A stretch of DNA of 64,000 nt from Streptomyces bottropensis ATCC 25435. Lineage in GTDB: Bacteria; Actinomycetota; Actinomycetes; Streptomycetales; Streptomycetaceae. The translations under genes and the position numbers were made by a program. The notes below the pieces were generated by a model. That model worked only from the letters and a program-made list of their open reading frames with translations, was not told the DNA's origin and searched no databases. The number at the start of each line of letters is the position of its first letter. The first letter of the stretch is position 1. The stretch is taken from contig NZ_KB911581.1 in the NCBI RefSeq assembly GCF_000383595.1, positions 8,887,519 through 8,951,518 of the forward strand. The letters run 5' to 3'. Below, one piece after another: positions 35,017-43,328 of this stretch.

Positions 35017-35167
35017 GACCTCTCCCCTCTCACCGAAAGCGCCCTGAGCTGCACTTTTACCGTCCACCGGCTGTGCAGAAGAAAAACTTTCCCGACCCGG
35101 TCAAGATCATCGCGATCTGCGCGCGAGAACGCCCTCGACCGAGCGCCGTGTAATAGTCATAGGCACG

Positions 35168-35196
35168 TTGCATCTCTTACCTGTGGAAGATTAGAT
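35168..35196 (+). promoter_or_regulatory. promoter of the MATE gene
   Basis: TTGCAT (35168-35173) and TTAGAT (35191-35196) with 17 bases between. The expected start of transcription falls at or next to the ATG at 35205, so the transcript is probably leaderless. Confidence 0.65.
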
Positions 35197-35204
35197 TGGT
35201 GGTC

Positions 35205-36542
35205 ATGACACAGGCTTCCGCACCCCCCAAGGCCACCGGGCGTCGGCACGATCGTGAGATCATCACGCTGGCCGTTCCGGCCTTCGGTGCGCTCGTCGCC
35301 GAGCCGCTCTTCCTGATGGTCGACACCGCTGTCGTCGGCCACCTCGGCACCGCACAACTGGCCGGCCTCGGTGTCGCTTCGGCCCTTCTCATCACTGCCG
35401 TGAGCGTCTTCGTCTTTCTGGCCTACGCCACCACAGCCGCTGTCGCCCGACGCGTCGGAGCCGGGGATCTGCGGGCCGCCATCCGGCAGGGCGTGGACGG
35501 CATCTGGCTCGCTTTGCTACTGGGCGCTGCAGTCGTCGCCGTCGTCCTGCCCACCGCGCCCACGCTCGTCGCCCTCTTCGGTTCCTCGGACACCGCAGCC
35601 CCCTATGCCACGACCTATCTCCGGATCTCGGCACTGGGCATCCCGGCCATGCTCGTCGTGCTCGCCGCCACCGGTGTGCTGCGCGGTCTCCAGGACACGA
35701 AGACACCTCTGTACGTCGCCGTGGCGGGCTTCGTCGCCAACGGCGCCCTGAACGCAGGCCTTGTCTACGGCGCCGGTCTGGGCATCGCAGGATCGGCCTG
35801 GGGAACAGTCATGGCCCAACTCGGCATGGCGGTCGCCTATCTCTGGGTCGTGATCCGCGGTGCCCGCAGACATGGCGCCTCTTTGCGGCCCGACGCCCTC
35901 GGGATACGTACCGCGGCCCAGACGGGGGTGCCGTTGCTGGTCCGCACGCTCTCCCTACGTGCTGTCCTCATGATCGCGACCGCGGTCGCTGCCCGGCTCG
36001 GGGACGAGAACATCGCCGCGCACCAGATCATCCTCTCGCTCTGGAGCCTGCTCGCCTTCGCCCTGGACGCGATCGCCATCGCCGGACAGGCCATCATCGG
36101 TCGCTACCTCGGCGCGGGCGACGCTCAAGGAGCCCGTGAAGCCTGCCGCCGGATGGTGCAGTGGGGGATCGCCACCGGCACGGTCCTCGGACTGCTGGTG
36201 ATCCTCGCTCGTCCCATGTTCATTCCGCTCTTCACGGACGACCCGACGGTGCAGGAAGCCGCACTCCCCGCTCTGCTCGTGGTGGCGCTCGCCCAGCCGA
36301 TCTCCGGAATCGTCTTCGTGCTGGACGGCGTACTCATGGGCGCGGGAGACGGCCCCTACCTCGCCCGGGCCATGGTGCTGACCTTGGCCGTGTTCGTTCC
36401 GGCCGCCCTGCTCGTCCCCGCCCTCGGGGGTGGCCTGACCGCGCTCTGGGGCGCCATGACGTTGATGATGGCGACGCGCATGCTGACGCTGTGGCTGCGA
36501 TCCCGTTCCGGCCTCTGGATCGTGACCGGAGCAACCCGCTGA
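35205..36542 (+). CDS. MATE family efflux transporter (DinF-like)
   Basis: 445 residues with twelve hydrophobic segments in the MATE pattern, two related halves; the first opens ITLAVPAFGALVAEPLFLMVDTAVVGHLG, the DinF subgroup signature. Exports organic cations or drugs in exchange for Na+ or H+; the substrate is unknown. ATG at 35205 fits a promoter with TTAGAT at 35191. GTGs at 35196 and 35199 are alternatives. Two parS sites follow its stop. Confidence 0.92.
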   Translation: MTQASAPPKATGRRHDREIITLAVPAFGALVAEPLFLMVDTAVVGHLGTAQLAGLGVASALLITAVSVFVFLAYATTAAVARRVGAGDLRAAIRQGVDGIWLALLLGAAVVAVVLPTAPTLVALFGSSDTAAPYATTYLRISALGIPAMLVVLAATGVLRGLQDTKTPLYVAVAGFVANGALNAGLVYGAGLGIAGSAWGTVMAQLGMAVAYLWVVIRGARRHGASLRPDALGIRTAAQTGVPLLVRTLSLRAVLMIATAVAARLGDENIAAHQIILSLWSLLAFALDAIAIAGQAIIGRYLGAGDAQGAREACRRMVQWGIATGTVLGLLVILARPMFIPLFTDDPTVQEAALPALLVVALAQPISGIVFVLDGVLMGAGDGPYLARAMVLTLAVFVPAALLVPALGGGLTALWGAMTLMMATRMLTLWLRSRSGLWIVTGATR

Positions 36543-36565
36543 GAGCGGGACCTGAATTCCACGTC

Positions 36566-36579
36566 GTTTCACGTGAAAC
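36566..36579. other. parS: parS site 8, exact
   Basis: Exact GTTTCACGTGAAAC, 24 bases after the MATE stop. Confidence 0.95.
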
Positions 36580-36596
36580 ATCGCTTGGTTCCCTCT

Positions 36597-36610
36597 GTTT
36601 CACGTGAAAC
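36597..36610. other. parS: parS site 9, exact, in a 24-base palindrome
   Basis: Exact 14-mer whose flanks CCTCT and AGAGG extend it to a perfect palindrome at 36592-36615. Only 17 bases from site 8. Confidence 0.95.
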
Positions 36611-36678
36611 AGAGGCTCCGTCGGCTTCGGCATCATCAGTGGATTGACCTCAGTCAGCACGGCATGCGGGCAAGCATG

Positions 36679-36710
36679 TGGGGCCGCACCCCTTACAGAG
36701 TGCGACCCCA
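36679..36710 (-). terminator. hairpin terminator of the rpsF-ssb-rpsR-rplI operon
   Basis: TGGGGCCGCAC (36679-36689) and GTGCGACCCCA (36700-36710) form an 11-base stem with one C-A mismatch, 26 bases beyond the rplI stop on the minus strand. Confidence 0.75.
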
Positions 36711-36735
36711 TACACCGCTTGAGCGTGAGCGACCC

Positions 36736-37182
36736 TTAGGCCGCGATGACCTCGATGTTGACCTTGGCGGCAACCTCGGGGTGCAGACGCACGGACGTCT
36801 CGTGGGCGCCCAGCGTCTTGATCGGAGAGGTCAGCTCGATGCGGCGCTTGTCGACCTCGGGGCCACCGGAAGCCTTGATCGCGGAAGCGATGTCGGCCGG
36901 AGTGACGGAACCGAAGAGCCGACCGGCGTCGCCGGAGCGGACAGCCAGACGAACCTTGACGGCTTCGAGCTGACCCTTGACCTGGTTGGCCTGCTCGATG
37001 GTCTGGATCTCGTGGATCTTGCGAGCACGACGGATCTGCTCGACATCCTTCTCGCCACCCTTGGTCCAGCGGATCGCGAACTTCCGCGGGATCAGGTAGT
37101 TGCGAGCGTAGCCGTCCTTGACGTCGACGACGTCGCCGGCAGCGCCGAGGCCGGAGACCTCGTGGGTAAGGATGATCTTCAT
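36736..37182 (-). CDS. rplI: 50S ribosomal protein L9
   Basis: 148 residues. N-terminal L9 domain MKIILTHEVSGLGAAGDVVDVKDGYARNYLIPRKFA, long helix, C-terminal domain IELTSPIKTLGAHE. Binds 23S rRNA and stabilises translation. Last gene of the rpsF-ssb-rpsR-rplI operon, 18 bases after rpsR, ended by a hairpin. Confidence 0.98.
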   Translation of the reverse strand: MKIILTHEVSGLGAAGDVVDVKDGYARNYLIPRKFAIRWTKGGEKDVEQIRRARKIHEIQTIEQANQVKGQLEAVKVRLAVRSGDAGRLFGSVTPADIASAIKASGGPEVDKRRIELTSPIKTLGAHETSVRLHPEVAAKVNIEVIAA

Positions 37183-37200
37183 TGGTCGGTCACCCTTTCC

Positions 37201-37437
37201 TTAGCGCGCGGTGGACGTGTAGGGCAGCAGTGCCATCTCACGGCTGTTCTTGACGGCCGTGGCGACGTCACGCTGGTGCTGCGTGCAGTTGCCGGTCACG
37301 CGGCGGGCACGGATCTTGCCGCGGTCGGAAATGAACTTCCGCAGCATGTTCGTGTCCTTGTAGTCCACGTACGTGACCTTGTCCTTGCAGAATGCGCAGA
37401 CCTTCTTCTTAGGCTTGCGCACAGGCGGCTTCGCCAT
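37201..37437 (-). CDS. rpsR: 30S ribosomal protein S18
   Basis: 78 residues, standard length. Has C-A-F-C near residue 14 and a third Cys near residue 50 (VTGNC), the cysteine-containing form; Streptomyces usually carry a second, cysteine-free paralogue elsewhere that is switched on in zinc starvation. Third gene of its operon. Confidence 0.98.
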   Translation of the reverse strand: MAKPPVRKPKKKVCAFCKDKVTYVDYKDTNMLRKFISDRGKIRARRVTGNCTQHQRDVATAVKNSREMALLPYTSTAR

Positions 37438-37520
37438 GGTGTTTCTCCTGTGTGATCAAGAAGTTTGGGGTTACGGCCCCGCCCTCGTCCTTTCGAACCG
37501 GTGATCCGGCCCGGAAAGAC

Positions 37521-38123
37521 TTAGAAGGGGGGCTCGTCCGAGTAGCCGCCACCGCCGCCGGAGCTTCCGCCCCAGCCGCCGCCACTGCCGGCGCCCTGGT
37601 TGCCAGCGGCGGGTGCGCCGCTGGCCCACGGGTCGTCGGCGGGGGCGCCGCCGCCCTGCTGGCCGCCGCCGGGGCTTCCGCCCCAGCCGCCGCCACCCTG
37701 GCCGCCGCCGTTACCGCCGCCGCCACCGCCGTAACCACCCTGGCCACCGCGGCCACCGCCGGCGGTCTTGGTGACCTTGGCCGTGGCACTGCGCAGGCTG
37801 GCGCCGACTTCCTCGACGTCCAGCTCGTAGACCGTGCGCTTGACGCCCTCACGGTCCTCGTAGGACCGCTGCTTCAGCCGGCCCTGCACGATCACGCGCA
37901 TGCCTCGCTGGAGCGACTCAGCGACGTTCTCCGCCGCCTGACGCCAGACCGAGCAGGTCAGGAACAGGCTCTCGCCGTCCTTCCACTCGTTGGTCTGACG
38001 GTCGAAGGTGCGGGGGGTGGACGCGACACGGAACTTCGCGACCGCCGCACCGGAGGGGGTGAAGCGCAGCTCGGGGTCGTCGACAAGATTGCCGACGACC
38101 GTGATGACGGTCTCGCCTGCCAT
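37521..38123 (-). CDS. ssb: single-stranded DNA-binding protein
   Basis: 200 residues. OB fold in residues 1-110 (TVITVVGNLVDDPELRFTPSG, FLTCSVWRQAAENVAESL). A long glycine-rich linker with Trp and Gln follows, and the acidic tail ends DEPPF, the tip that recruits replication and repair partners. Second gene of the operon with the primosomal-region ribosomal proteins. Streptomyces often encode a second Ssb; this is the essential one by context. Confidence 0.97.
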   Translation of the reverse strand: MAGETVITVVGNLVDDPELRFTPSGAAVAKFRVASTPRTFDRQTNEWKDGESLFLTCSVWRQAAENVAESLQRGMRVIVQGRLKQRSYEDREGVKRTVYELDVEEVGASLRSATAKVTKTAGGGRGGQGGYGGGGGGNGGGQGGGGWGGSPGGGQQGGGAPADDPWASGAPAAGNQGAGSGGGWGGSSGGGGGYSDEPPF

Positions 38124-38198
38124 GGGGGTACCTCTCGGCGGGTTTGCTGCTGGCTGCTTGTGCTGCTACTCGAATCCCGGGACCAGCTGAGCGGAAGC

Positions 38199-38489
38199 TC
38201 AGTGGGTCTCGGGGCGGAGGACCTTGGTCCGGAGGACCGACTCGTTCAGGTTCATCTGGCGGTCGAGCTCCTTGACGACCGCAGGCTCGGCCTGCAGGTC
38301 GATGACCGAGTAGATGCCCTCAGGCTTCTTCTTGATCTCGTACGAGAGACGACGACGGCCCCAGGTGTCGACCTTCTCGACCTTTCCGTTGCCCTCACGG
38401 ACGACGGAAAGGAAGTTCTCGATCAGGGGGGCGACAGCGCGCTCCTCCAGATCGGGGTCGAGGATGACCATCACCTCGTAGTGACGCAT
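38199..38489 (-). CDS. rpsF: 30S ribosomal protein S6
   Basis: 96 residues from an ATG at 38489 with GGAGG eight bases upstream. S6 fold MRHYEVMVILDPDLEERAV, GRRRLSYEIKKKPEGIY. First gene of rpsF-ssb-rpsR-rplI. S6 pairs with S18 in the 30S platform. Its promoter must lie in the 264-base divergent region to 38753. Confidence 0.98.
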   Translation of the reverse strand: MRHYEVMVILDPDLEERAVAPLIENFLSVVREGNGKVEKVDTWGRRRLSYEIKKKPEGIYSVIDLQAEPAVVKELDRQMNLNESVLRTKVLRPETH

Positions 38490-38753
38490 GTGGAACCCAC
38501 CTCCTTCGGACTCAGCGGCCACGGTCGTTCCGTGGCAGGAGGGTTGTGATGCGTACGCAACGGTATCGGCCACCACTGACAATCGGGTTCCCCGCGAGGG
38601 GGCCCCTGTCATGGCTTGGGCAGACAACGGTGCAGACGGTACAGACTACCTGCACCCCCGCTTCCGGTTGAAATTGGGGGCCGGGGACCGTCAATCTGTA
38701 CACATCGGGTGTGTATGGCGCTACGATGCGCCGCCTTCCGCAGGAGGTGCCCT

Positions 38754-39068
38754 ATGGCACAGACATTGCGACCCAACATCGCCGGCTCCCTGTTCGCCAC
38801 CGACGACAAGCCCCACCCCGTGCAGGACACCCTGCTGGCCGTGACGCTCGTACTCGGGGCGGTCTCCTTCATCACGGCGATGTTCCACCATCTGCACCTG
38901 CTCAGTTCCTGGACGGGGCTGGTGGGGATTCTGACCGGCGCGTACGGGCAGTTCATCTCGGAGACGACCCGTGAGCGCTTCGGTCTGATCGTGGGTCTCG
39001 GTGCCTCGGCAGTCGGTTTCTTCCTCGGCATGGCCCATGGAGGTCTCTTCGGCGGGGTCATCGGCTGA
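38754..39068 (+). CDS. small membrane protein of unknown function
   Basis: 104 residues from an ATG at 38754 with AGGAGG seven bases upstream. Three hydrophobic segments (TLLAVTLVLGAVSFITAMF, TGLVGILTGAYGQF, FGLIVGLGASAVGFFLGMA). Not assigned to a named family with certainty. Divergent from rpsF; TACGAT at 38722 inside the dyad GGCGC/GCGCC is a likely -10. Confidence 0.78.
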   Translation: MAQTLRPNIAGSLFATDDKPHPVQDTLLAVTLVLGAVSFITAMFHHLHLLSSWTGLVGILTGAYGQFISETTRERFGLIVGLGASAVGFFLGMAHGGLFGGVIG

Positions 39069-39292
39069 CTTCGCACCCTCGGCCGCGTCGGCGGCGGACC
39101 GCGCTCCAGGCTGTCCGCCGCCTCACATCGGACCAAGCGGCCCAATAACACCGCCTGACGTCCTGGCTGCGTACCGGCCGGGCCCCAGGTTCCATACGGC
39201 CATTCGAGGCGCCCGCAGGGCGCAGTAGGCTTCGGCGCGAGAGCCGGAGCCCCTGTACCCATGGGGACACACCAGCCCGAGGAGCGCCCTGA

Positions 39293-40414
39293 ATGAGCCT
39301 GACCCTGAGGACGATCAGCCGTGAGCAGCACCTGGCATACATCCAGAGCCTGCCCTCGGCTAGCCACATGCAGGTCCCGGCCTGGGCCGACGTCAAGGCC
39401 GAGTGGCGCTCCGAGAGCCTCGGGTGGTTCGACGACAGGACCGGTGAGATGGTCGGCGCCGGCCTGGTGCTGTACCGCCAGCTGCCCAAGATCAAGCGCT
39501 ATCTCGCCTATCTGCCCGAGGGCCCGGTCATCAACTGGTTCGCTCCGAACCTCACCGACTGGCTGGAGCCGATGCTGGCCCATCTGAAGCAACAGGGCGC
39601 CTTCTCGGTGAAGATGGGCCCGCCGGTGATCATCCGACGCTGGGAGGCCACCTCCATCAAGGCGGGCATCCAGAACCCGGACGTGAAGCGCCTGCGCGAC
39701 ATCGAGGCCGACTTCATCGAACCACGGGCCTTCGAGGTCGCCGACAAACTGCGCCGCATGGGCTGGCAGCAGGGCGAGGACGGTGGTGCCGGCTTCGGTG
39801 ACGTGCAGCCCCGCTACGTCTACCAGGTGCCGCTGGCCAACCGCTCCCTGGAAGAGGTCCACAGAAACTTCAACCAGCTGTGGCGCCGCAACATCAAGAA
39901 GGCCGAGAAGGCCGGCGTCGAGGTCGTCCAGGGCGGTTACCAAGACCTGGAGGAGTGGCAGCGGCTGTACGAGATCACGGCCGTGCGCGACCGCTTCCGG
40001 CCGCGCCCGCTGTCGTACTTCCAGCGCATGTGGACGGCCCTCAACACCGAGGACCCCAACCGCATGCGGCTCTACTTCGCCCGGCACAACGGCGTGAACC
40101 TGTCCGCCGCCACCATGCTGGTCGTCGGCGGGCACGTCTGGTACTCCTACGGCGCCTCGGACAACATCGGCCGTGAGGTCCGGCCCTCGAACGCGATGCA
40201 GTGGCGCATGCTGCGCGACGCCTACGCTCTTGGTGCGACGGTCTACGACCTGCGCGGCATCTCCGACTCGCTGGACGAGACGGATCACCTCTTCGGCCTG
40301 ATCCAGTTCAAGGTGGGCACGGGCGGACAGGCCGCCGAATACCTCGGCGAGTGGGACTTCCCGCTGAACAAGCTGCTTCACAAGGCGCTCGACATCTACA
40401 TGTCGCGCCGCTGA
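39293..40414 (+). CDS. femX: FemAB-family peptidoglycan interpeptide bridge enzyme
   Basis: 373 residues with two GNAT-like subdomains of the FemABX family (SLTLRTISREQHLAYIQSLP at the start; the core NFNQLWRRNIKKAEKAGVEV; a later YDLRGISDSLDETDHLFGL). Such enzymes add an amino acid from aminoacyl-tRNA to lipid II. In Streptomyces the first bridge glycine is added by FemX, located in this neighbourhood in S. coelicolor, so femX is the most likely identity, though paralogues exist. GAGGAGCG lies nine bases before the ATG. It is followed after 66 bases by an alanine-racemase-like gene on the same strand. Confidence 0.85.
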   Translation: MSLTLRTISREQHLAYIQSLPSASHMQVPAWADVKAEWRSESLGWFDDRTGEMVGAGLVLYRQLPKIKRYLAYLPEGPVINWFAPNLTDWLEPMLAHLKQQGAFSVKMGPPVIIRRWEATSIKAGIQNPDVKRLRDIEADFIEPRAFEVADKLRRMGWQQGEDGGAGFGDVQPRYVYQVPLANRSLEEVHRNFNQLWRRNIKKAEKAGVEVVQGGYQDLEEWQRLYEITAVRDRFRPRPLSYFQRMWTALNTEDPNRMRLYFARHNGVNLSAATMLVVGGHVWYSYGASDNIGREVRPSNAMQWRMLRDAYALGATVYDLRGISDSLDETDHLFGLIQFKVGTGGQAAEYLGEWDFPLNKLLHKALDIYMSRR

Positions 40415-40479
40415 CGCCCCCGTTTTTGTTTCCATACCTCTGATACACCGCAGCCACCAGAAAGGTTCCGGGACCGTCC

Positions 40480-41511
40480 ATGGCGCTCACGCTGTACGTC
40501 GACACCGCGCGCTGGCGGGCACACCACAAGCATGTTCAGGAGCAGTTCCCGGGACTCGTGCCCGTCTGCAAGGGCAACGGCTACGGCTTCGGGCACGAGA
40601 AGCTGGCGGAAGAGGCCACGCGCCTCGGGTCGGACATCCTCGCCGTCGGCACCACGTACGAGGCCGCCCGGATCAAGGACTGGTTCAGCGGCGACCTGCT
40701 GGTGCTGACCCCCTACCGACGCGCTGAGGAGCCCGTCCCCCTGCCCGACCGCGTCATCCGCTCCGTGTCGTCGGTCGACGGCGTGTACGGCCTCGTGGGC
40801 GCCCGTGTCGTCATCGAGGTCATGTCCTCGATGAAGCGGCACGGAGTGAGTGAGCAGGAACTGCCCCAGCTCCACGCGGCCATCGAGAACGTGCGCCTGG
40901 AGGGCTTCGCCATCCACCTGCCGCTGGACCGCACCGACGGCTCGGACGCCGTCGAGGAGGTCATCGGCTGGATGGACCGGCTGCGCGCGGCCCGCCTGCC
41001 GCTGCACACCATGTTCGTGAGCCACCTCAAGTCCGAGGACCTCATCCGCCTGCAGCAGCAGTTCCCACAGACCCGTTTCCGGGCCCGGATCGGCACGCGG
41101 CTGTGGCTGGGCGACCACGAGGCGACCGAGTACCGCGGAGCGGTGCTGGACGTCACCCGCGTCGCCAAGGGCGACCGCTTCGGTTACCGCCAGCAGAAGG
41201 CCGCTTCCGACGGCTTCCTGGTGGTCGTGGCGGGCGGTACGTCGCACGGCGTGGGTCTGGAGGCGCCGAAGGCGCTGCACGGCGTCATGCCGCGCGCCAA
41301 GGGTGTCGCCCGGGCGGGCCTCGCCACGGTCAACCGGAACCTTTCTCCCTTCGTCTGGGCCGGCAAGCAGCGCTGGTTCGCCGAGCCGCCGCACATGCAG
41401 GTGTCGATCCTCTTCGTCCCCTCGGATGCCCCGGAGCCGAAGGTCGGCGAGGAACTCGTGGCCCATTTGCGGCACACGACCACGCAGTTCGACCGGGCCG
41501 TCGACCGCTGA
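40480..41511 (+). CDS. alanine-racemase N-terminal-domain protein
   Basis: 343 residues. The PLP barrel begins with TLYVDTARWRAHHKHV and has the cofactor lysine in PVCKGNGYGFGH, equivalent to VKADAYGHG of alanine racemase. The middle keeps VIEVMSSMKRHG and FVSHLKSEDL, and IGTRLWLGD resembles the phosphate/substrate loop. The usual C-terminal beta domain is poorly matched, so it may be an amino-acid racemase of altered specificity or a PLP-binding protein. It follows femX, suggesting a link to cell-wall amino acids. Confidence 0.8.
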   Translation: MALTLYVDTARWRAHHKHVQEQFPGLVPVCKGNGYGFGHEKLAEEATRLGSDILAVGTTYEAARIKDWFSGDLLVLTPYRRAEEPVPLPDRVIRSVSSVDGVYGLVGARVVIEVMSSMKRHGVSEQELPQLHAAIENVRLEGFAIHLPLDRTDGSDAVEEVIGWMDRLRAARLPLHTMFVSHLKSEDLIRLQQQFPQTRFRARIGTRLWLGDHEATEYRGAVLDVTRVAKGDRFGYRQQKAASDGFLVVVAGGTSHGVGLEAPKALHGVMPRAKGVARAGLATVNRNLSPFVWAGKQRWFAEPPHMQVSILFVPSDAPEPKVGEELVAHLRHTTTQFDRAVDR

Positions 41512-41569
41512 GGGCTCGCATCCCCAAGGGTTTGGCGGACGAATCACCCGAGTGGTCACTCCCAGCACC

Positions 41570-41614
41570 ACGCGGAAGGCCGTACACGAGAACGTCGTGT
41601 ACGGCCTTCCGCGT
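41570..41614. terminator. 20-base-pair perfect hairpin between convergent genes
   Basis: Arms 41570-41589 and 41595-41614 are perfectly complementary over 20 bases around a GAACG loop. Serves both the racemase-like gene and the GT87 gene. Confidence 0.9.
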
Positions 41615-41636
41615 CACCTGTCCGCACCTTGTTCGC

Positions 41637-43136
41637 TCAAAGCGAACTTCTCTCCGGTCCGCGGCTGCCCCAGTCCACCTGCGGTCCGTCGACGTGCACG
41701 GCATGCCGCGGAGGGCGGGCCGCCGCGCCGTAGACGTGTACGTCCTCCGCGCCGTCGAGCACTCCGCCGGAGGGATCGTCGTCACCTGCCCGGCGCACCG
41801 TGTCCCGATCGGGCCTGAAGATGTCCCGCACGACCACGACGCACAGGTACAGCGTCCCCAGCAGGTGAGCCATGATGGCGAGTTGGTAGCCCTCGGCAGG
41901 CAGCCCCTTGTGGGCGTCCCCACTGGTCGTGTAGGCGAGGTACATCCAGATCCCCAGGAAGTACGCCACCTCGCACGCCTGCCAGATGAGGAAGTCCCGC
42001 CACCGGGGCCGGGCCAGCGCGGCGAGGGGGACCAGCCAGAGAACGTACTGCGGTGAGTAGACCTTGTTGGTGAGGATGAAGGCCGCGACGATCAGGAAGG
42101 CGAGCTGGGCGAAGCGCGGGCGGCGCGGTGCGGTCAGCGCGAGCGCGGCGATACCCGCGCAGACGAGCAGCATCGAGACCATCGCGTACGCGTTCGCCGT
42201 CTCACCCGTGATCTGGATGTTCATCCGCTGCGAGATGACGAGGAAGAAAGAGCCGAAGTCGACGCCGCGTTCCTGACTGAAGCGGTAGAACTTCGCCCAT
42301 CCGTCGGGTGCCAGGAGCATCACTGGGAGGTTCACCGCGAGCCAGGCGGCGACGGCACCGAGCAGCGCGGTCGCGAACGCGCGCCACTTGCCGGCCCGCC
42401 AACACAGCACGAAGAGCGGGCCGAGCACCAGGAACGGATAGAACTTGGCGGCTGTGGCGAGCCCGATCAACACACCGAAGGCAAGCGGACGCTCACGAGA
42501 CCACATCAGCATGGCGACGGCCAGCAGGGCCACGGCGAGCAGGTCCCAGTTGATGGTGGCCGTCAGCGCGAAAGCGGGCGCCAGTGCCATCAGAAGGCCG
42601 TCCCAGGGGCGCCGGCGATGGATGCGCGCGCAACAGACGGCGATGACGGCCGCACAGGCCATCAGCATCCCGGCGTTGACCATCCAGTACCACTGCTCCT
42701 GGTGCTGAATGGTGCCGCTGCCCGGGGTGAGCCAGGCGGCGACCTCCATGAAGACGCCCGTCAGCACCGGGTACTCGAGGTACTCCATGTCACCGGGGAT
42801 CTTGTCGAAGTACGGCACGAGCCCGTCGGCGAAGCCACGCCCCTGGTAGAGGTGCGGGATGTCCGAGTAGCAGGCATGCGTGTACTGGGAGCTGGCCCCG
42901 AAGAACCAGCCGCCGTCGTAGCAGGGCAGCTTCTGCACCATGCCCAGCGCGAACATTCCGATCGCCACGAGCGCGACGACCCGTACAGGCGTCCACCAGG
43001 ACGTGCCGAGCAGCGCCCGCCGCCCGATCGGGCCGCCGATCAGCTCGCTGCCGGTCGCAGCGACCTCATCCTCCTTGGTCGGCCGTACGGGCTCCGGCTC
43101 GTCCACGCTCACTCGCGTCGTCTCTGCACTGGGCAT
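41637..43136 (-). CDS. GT87-like polyprenyl-phosphate-dependent mannosyltransferase
   Basis: 499 residues with about eleven membrane segments, beginning at residue 55 after an acidic tail. It has the DUF2029/GT87 pattern seen in mycobacterial membrane mannosyltransferases (YFDKIPGDMEYLEYPVLTG, FLIVAAFILTNKVYSPQYVLWLVPLAAL). Such enzymes transfer mannose from polyprenyl-phosphate-mannose outside the membrane. The ATG at 43136 has AGGATG upstream; the open frame continues through a parS site upstream but without similarity. The mycobacterial counterpart also sits next to the PBP gene. Confidence 0.85.
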   Translation of the reverse strand: MPSAETTRVSVDEPEPVRPTKEDEVAATGSELIGGPIGRRALLGTSWWTPVRVVALVAIGMFALGMVQKLPCYDGGWFFGASSQYTHACYSDIPHLYQGRGFADGLVPYFDKIPGDMEYLEYPVLTGVFMEVAAWLTPGSGTIQHQEQWYWMVNAGMLMACAAVIAVCCARIHRRRPWDGLLMALAPAFALTATINWDLLAVALLAVAMLMWSRERPLAFGVLIGLATAAKFYPFLVLGPLFVLCWRAGKWRAFATALLGAVAAWLAVNLPVMLLAPDGWAKFYRFSQERGVDFGSFFLVISQRMNIQITGETANAYAMVSMLLVCAGIAALALTAPRRPRFAQLAFLIVAAFILTNKVYSPQYVLWLVPLAALARPRWRDFLIWQACEVAYFLGIWMYLAYTTSGDAHKGLPAEGYQLAIMAHLLGTLYLCVVVVRDIFRPDRDTVRRAGDDDPSGGVLDGAEDVHVYGAAARPPRHAVHVDGPQVDWGSRGPERSSL

Positions 43137-43209
43137 GCCGCACATCCTGCCGTACGCGCCTGGGAATACGTCCAGGGCCGCCGGGTCCGGTCGCGGGGCG
43201 AGCGCCCGT

Positions 43210-43223
43210 GTTTCACGTGAAAC
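43210..43223. other. parS: parS site 10, exact
   Basis: Exact 14-mer, extended by GT and AC to GTGTTTCACGTGAAACAC, in the spacer between the PBP and GT87 genes. Confidence 0.95.
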
Positions 43224-43259
43224 ACGGCCCCACCCTGCAGGCTTTCCCAGCACCACAGC

Positions 43260-43294
43260 AAGGGCCACCGCGCCTGATCGGTGCGGTGGCCCTT
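43260..43294 (-). terminator. terminator hairpin of the PBP gene, abutting a parS
   Basis: Perfect 12-base arms 43260-43271 and 43283-43294. It is followed without a gap by parS site 11 on the side of the PBP gene. Confidence 0.8.
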
Positions 43295-43308
43295 GTTTCA
43301 CGTGAAAC
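43295..43308. other. parS: parS site 11, exact
   Basis: Exact 14-mer with AC flank, immediately next to a terminator stem and 20 bases from the PBP stop. Confidence 0.95.
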
Positions 43309-43328
43309 ACATCCTGCGGGGCGCGGAG

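Larger units (their letters stand above)
34747..35204. other. 458-base region between dnaB and the MATE gene with DnaA boxes and promoters
   Basis: No gene is visible. It holds the dnaB leader, a DnaA-box cluster (34928-35016) and the MATE promoter (35168-35196). Confidence 0.7.
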
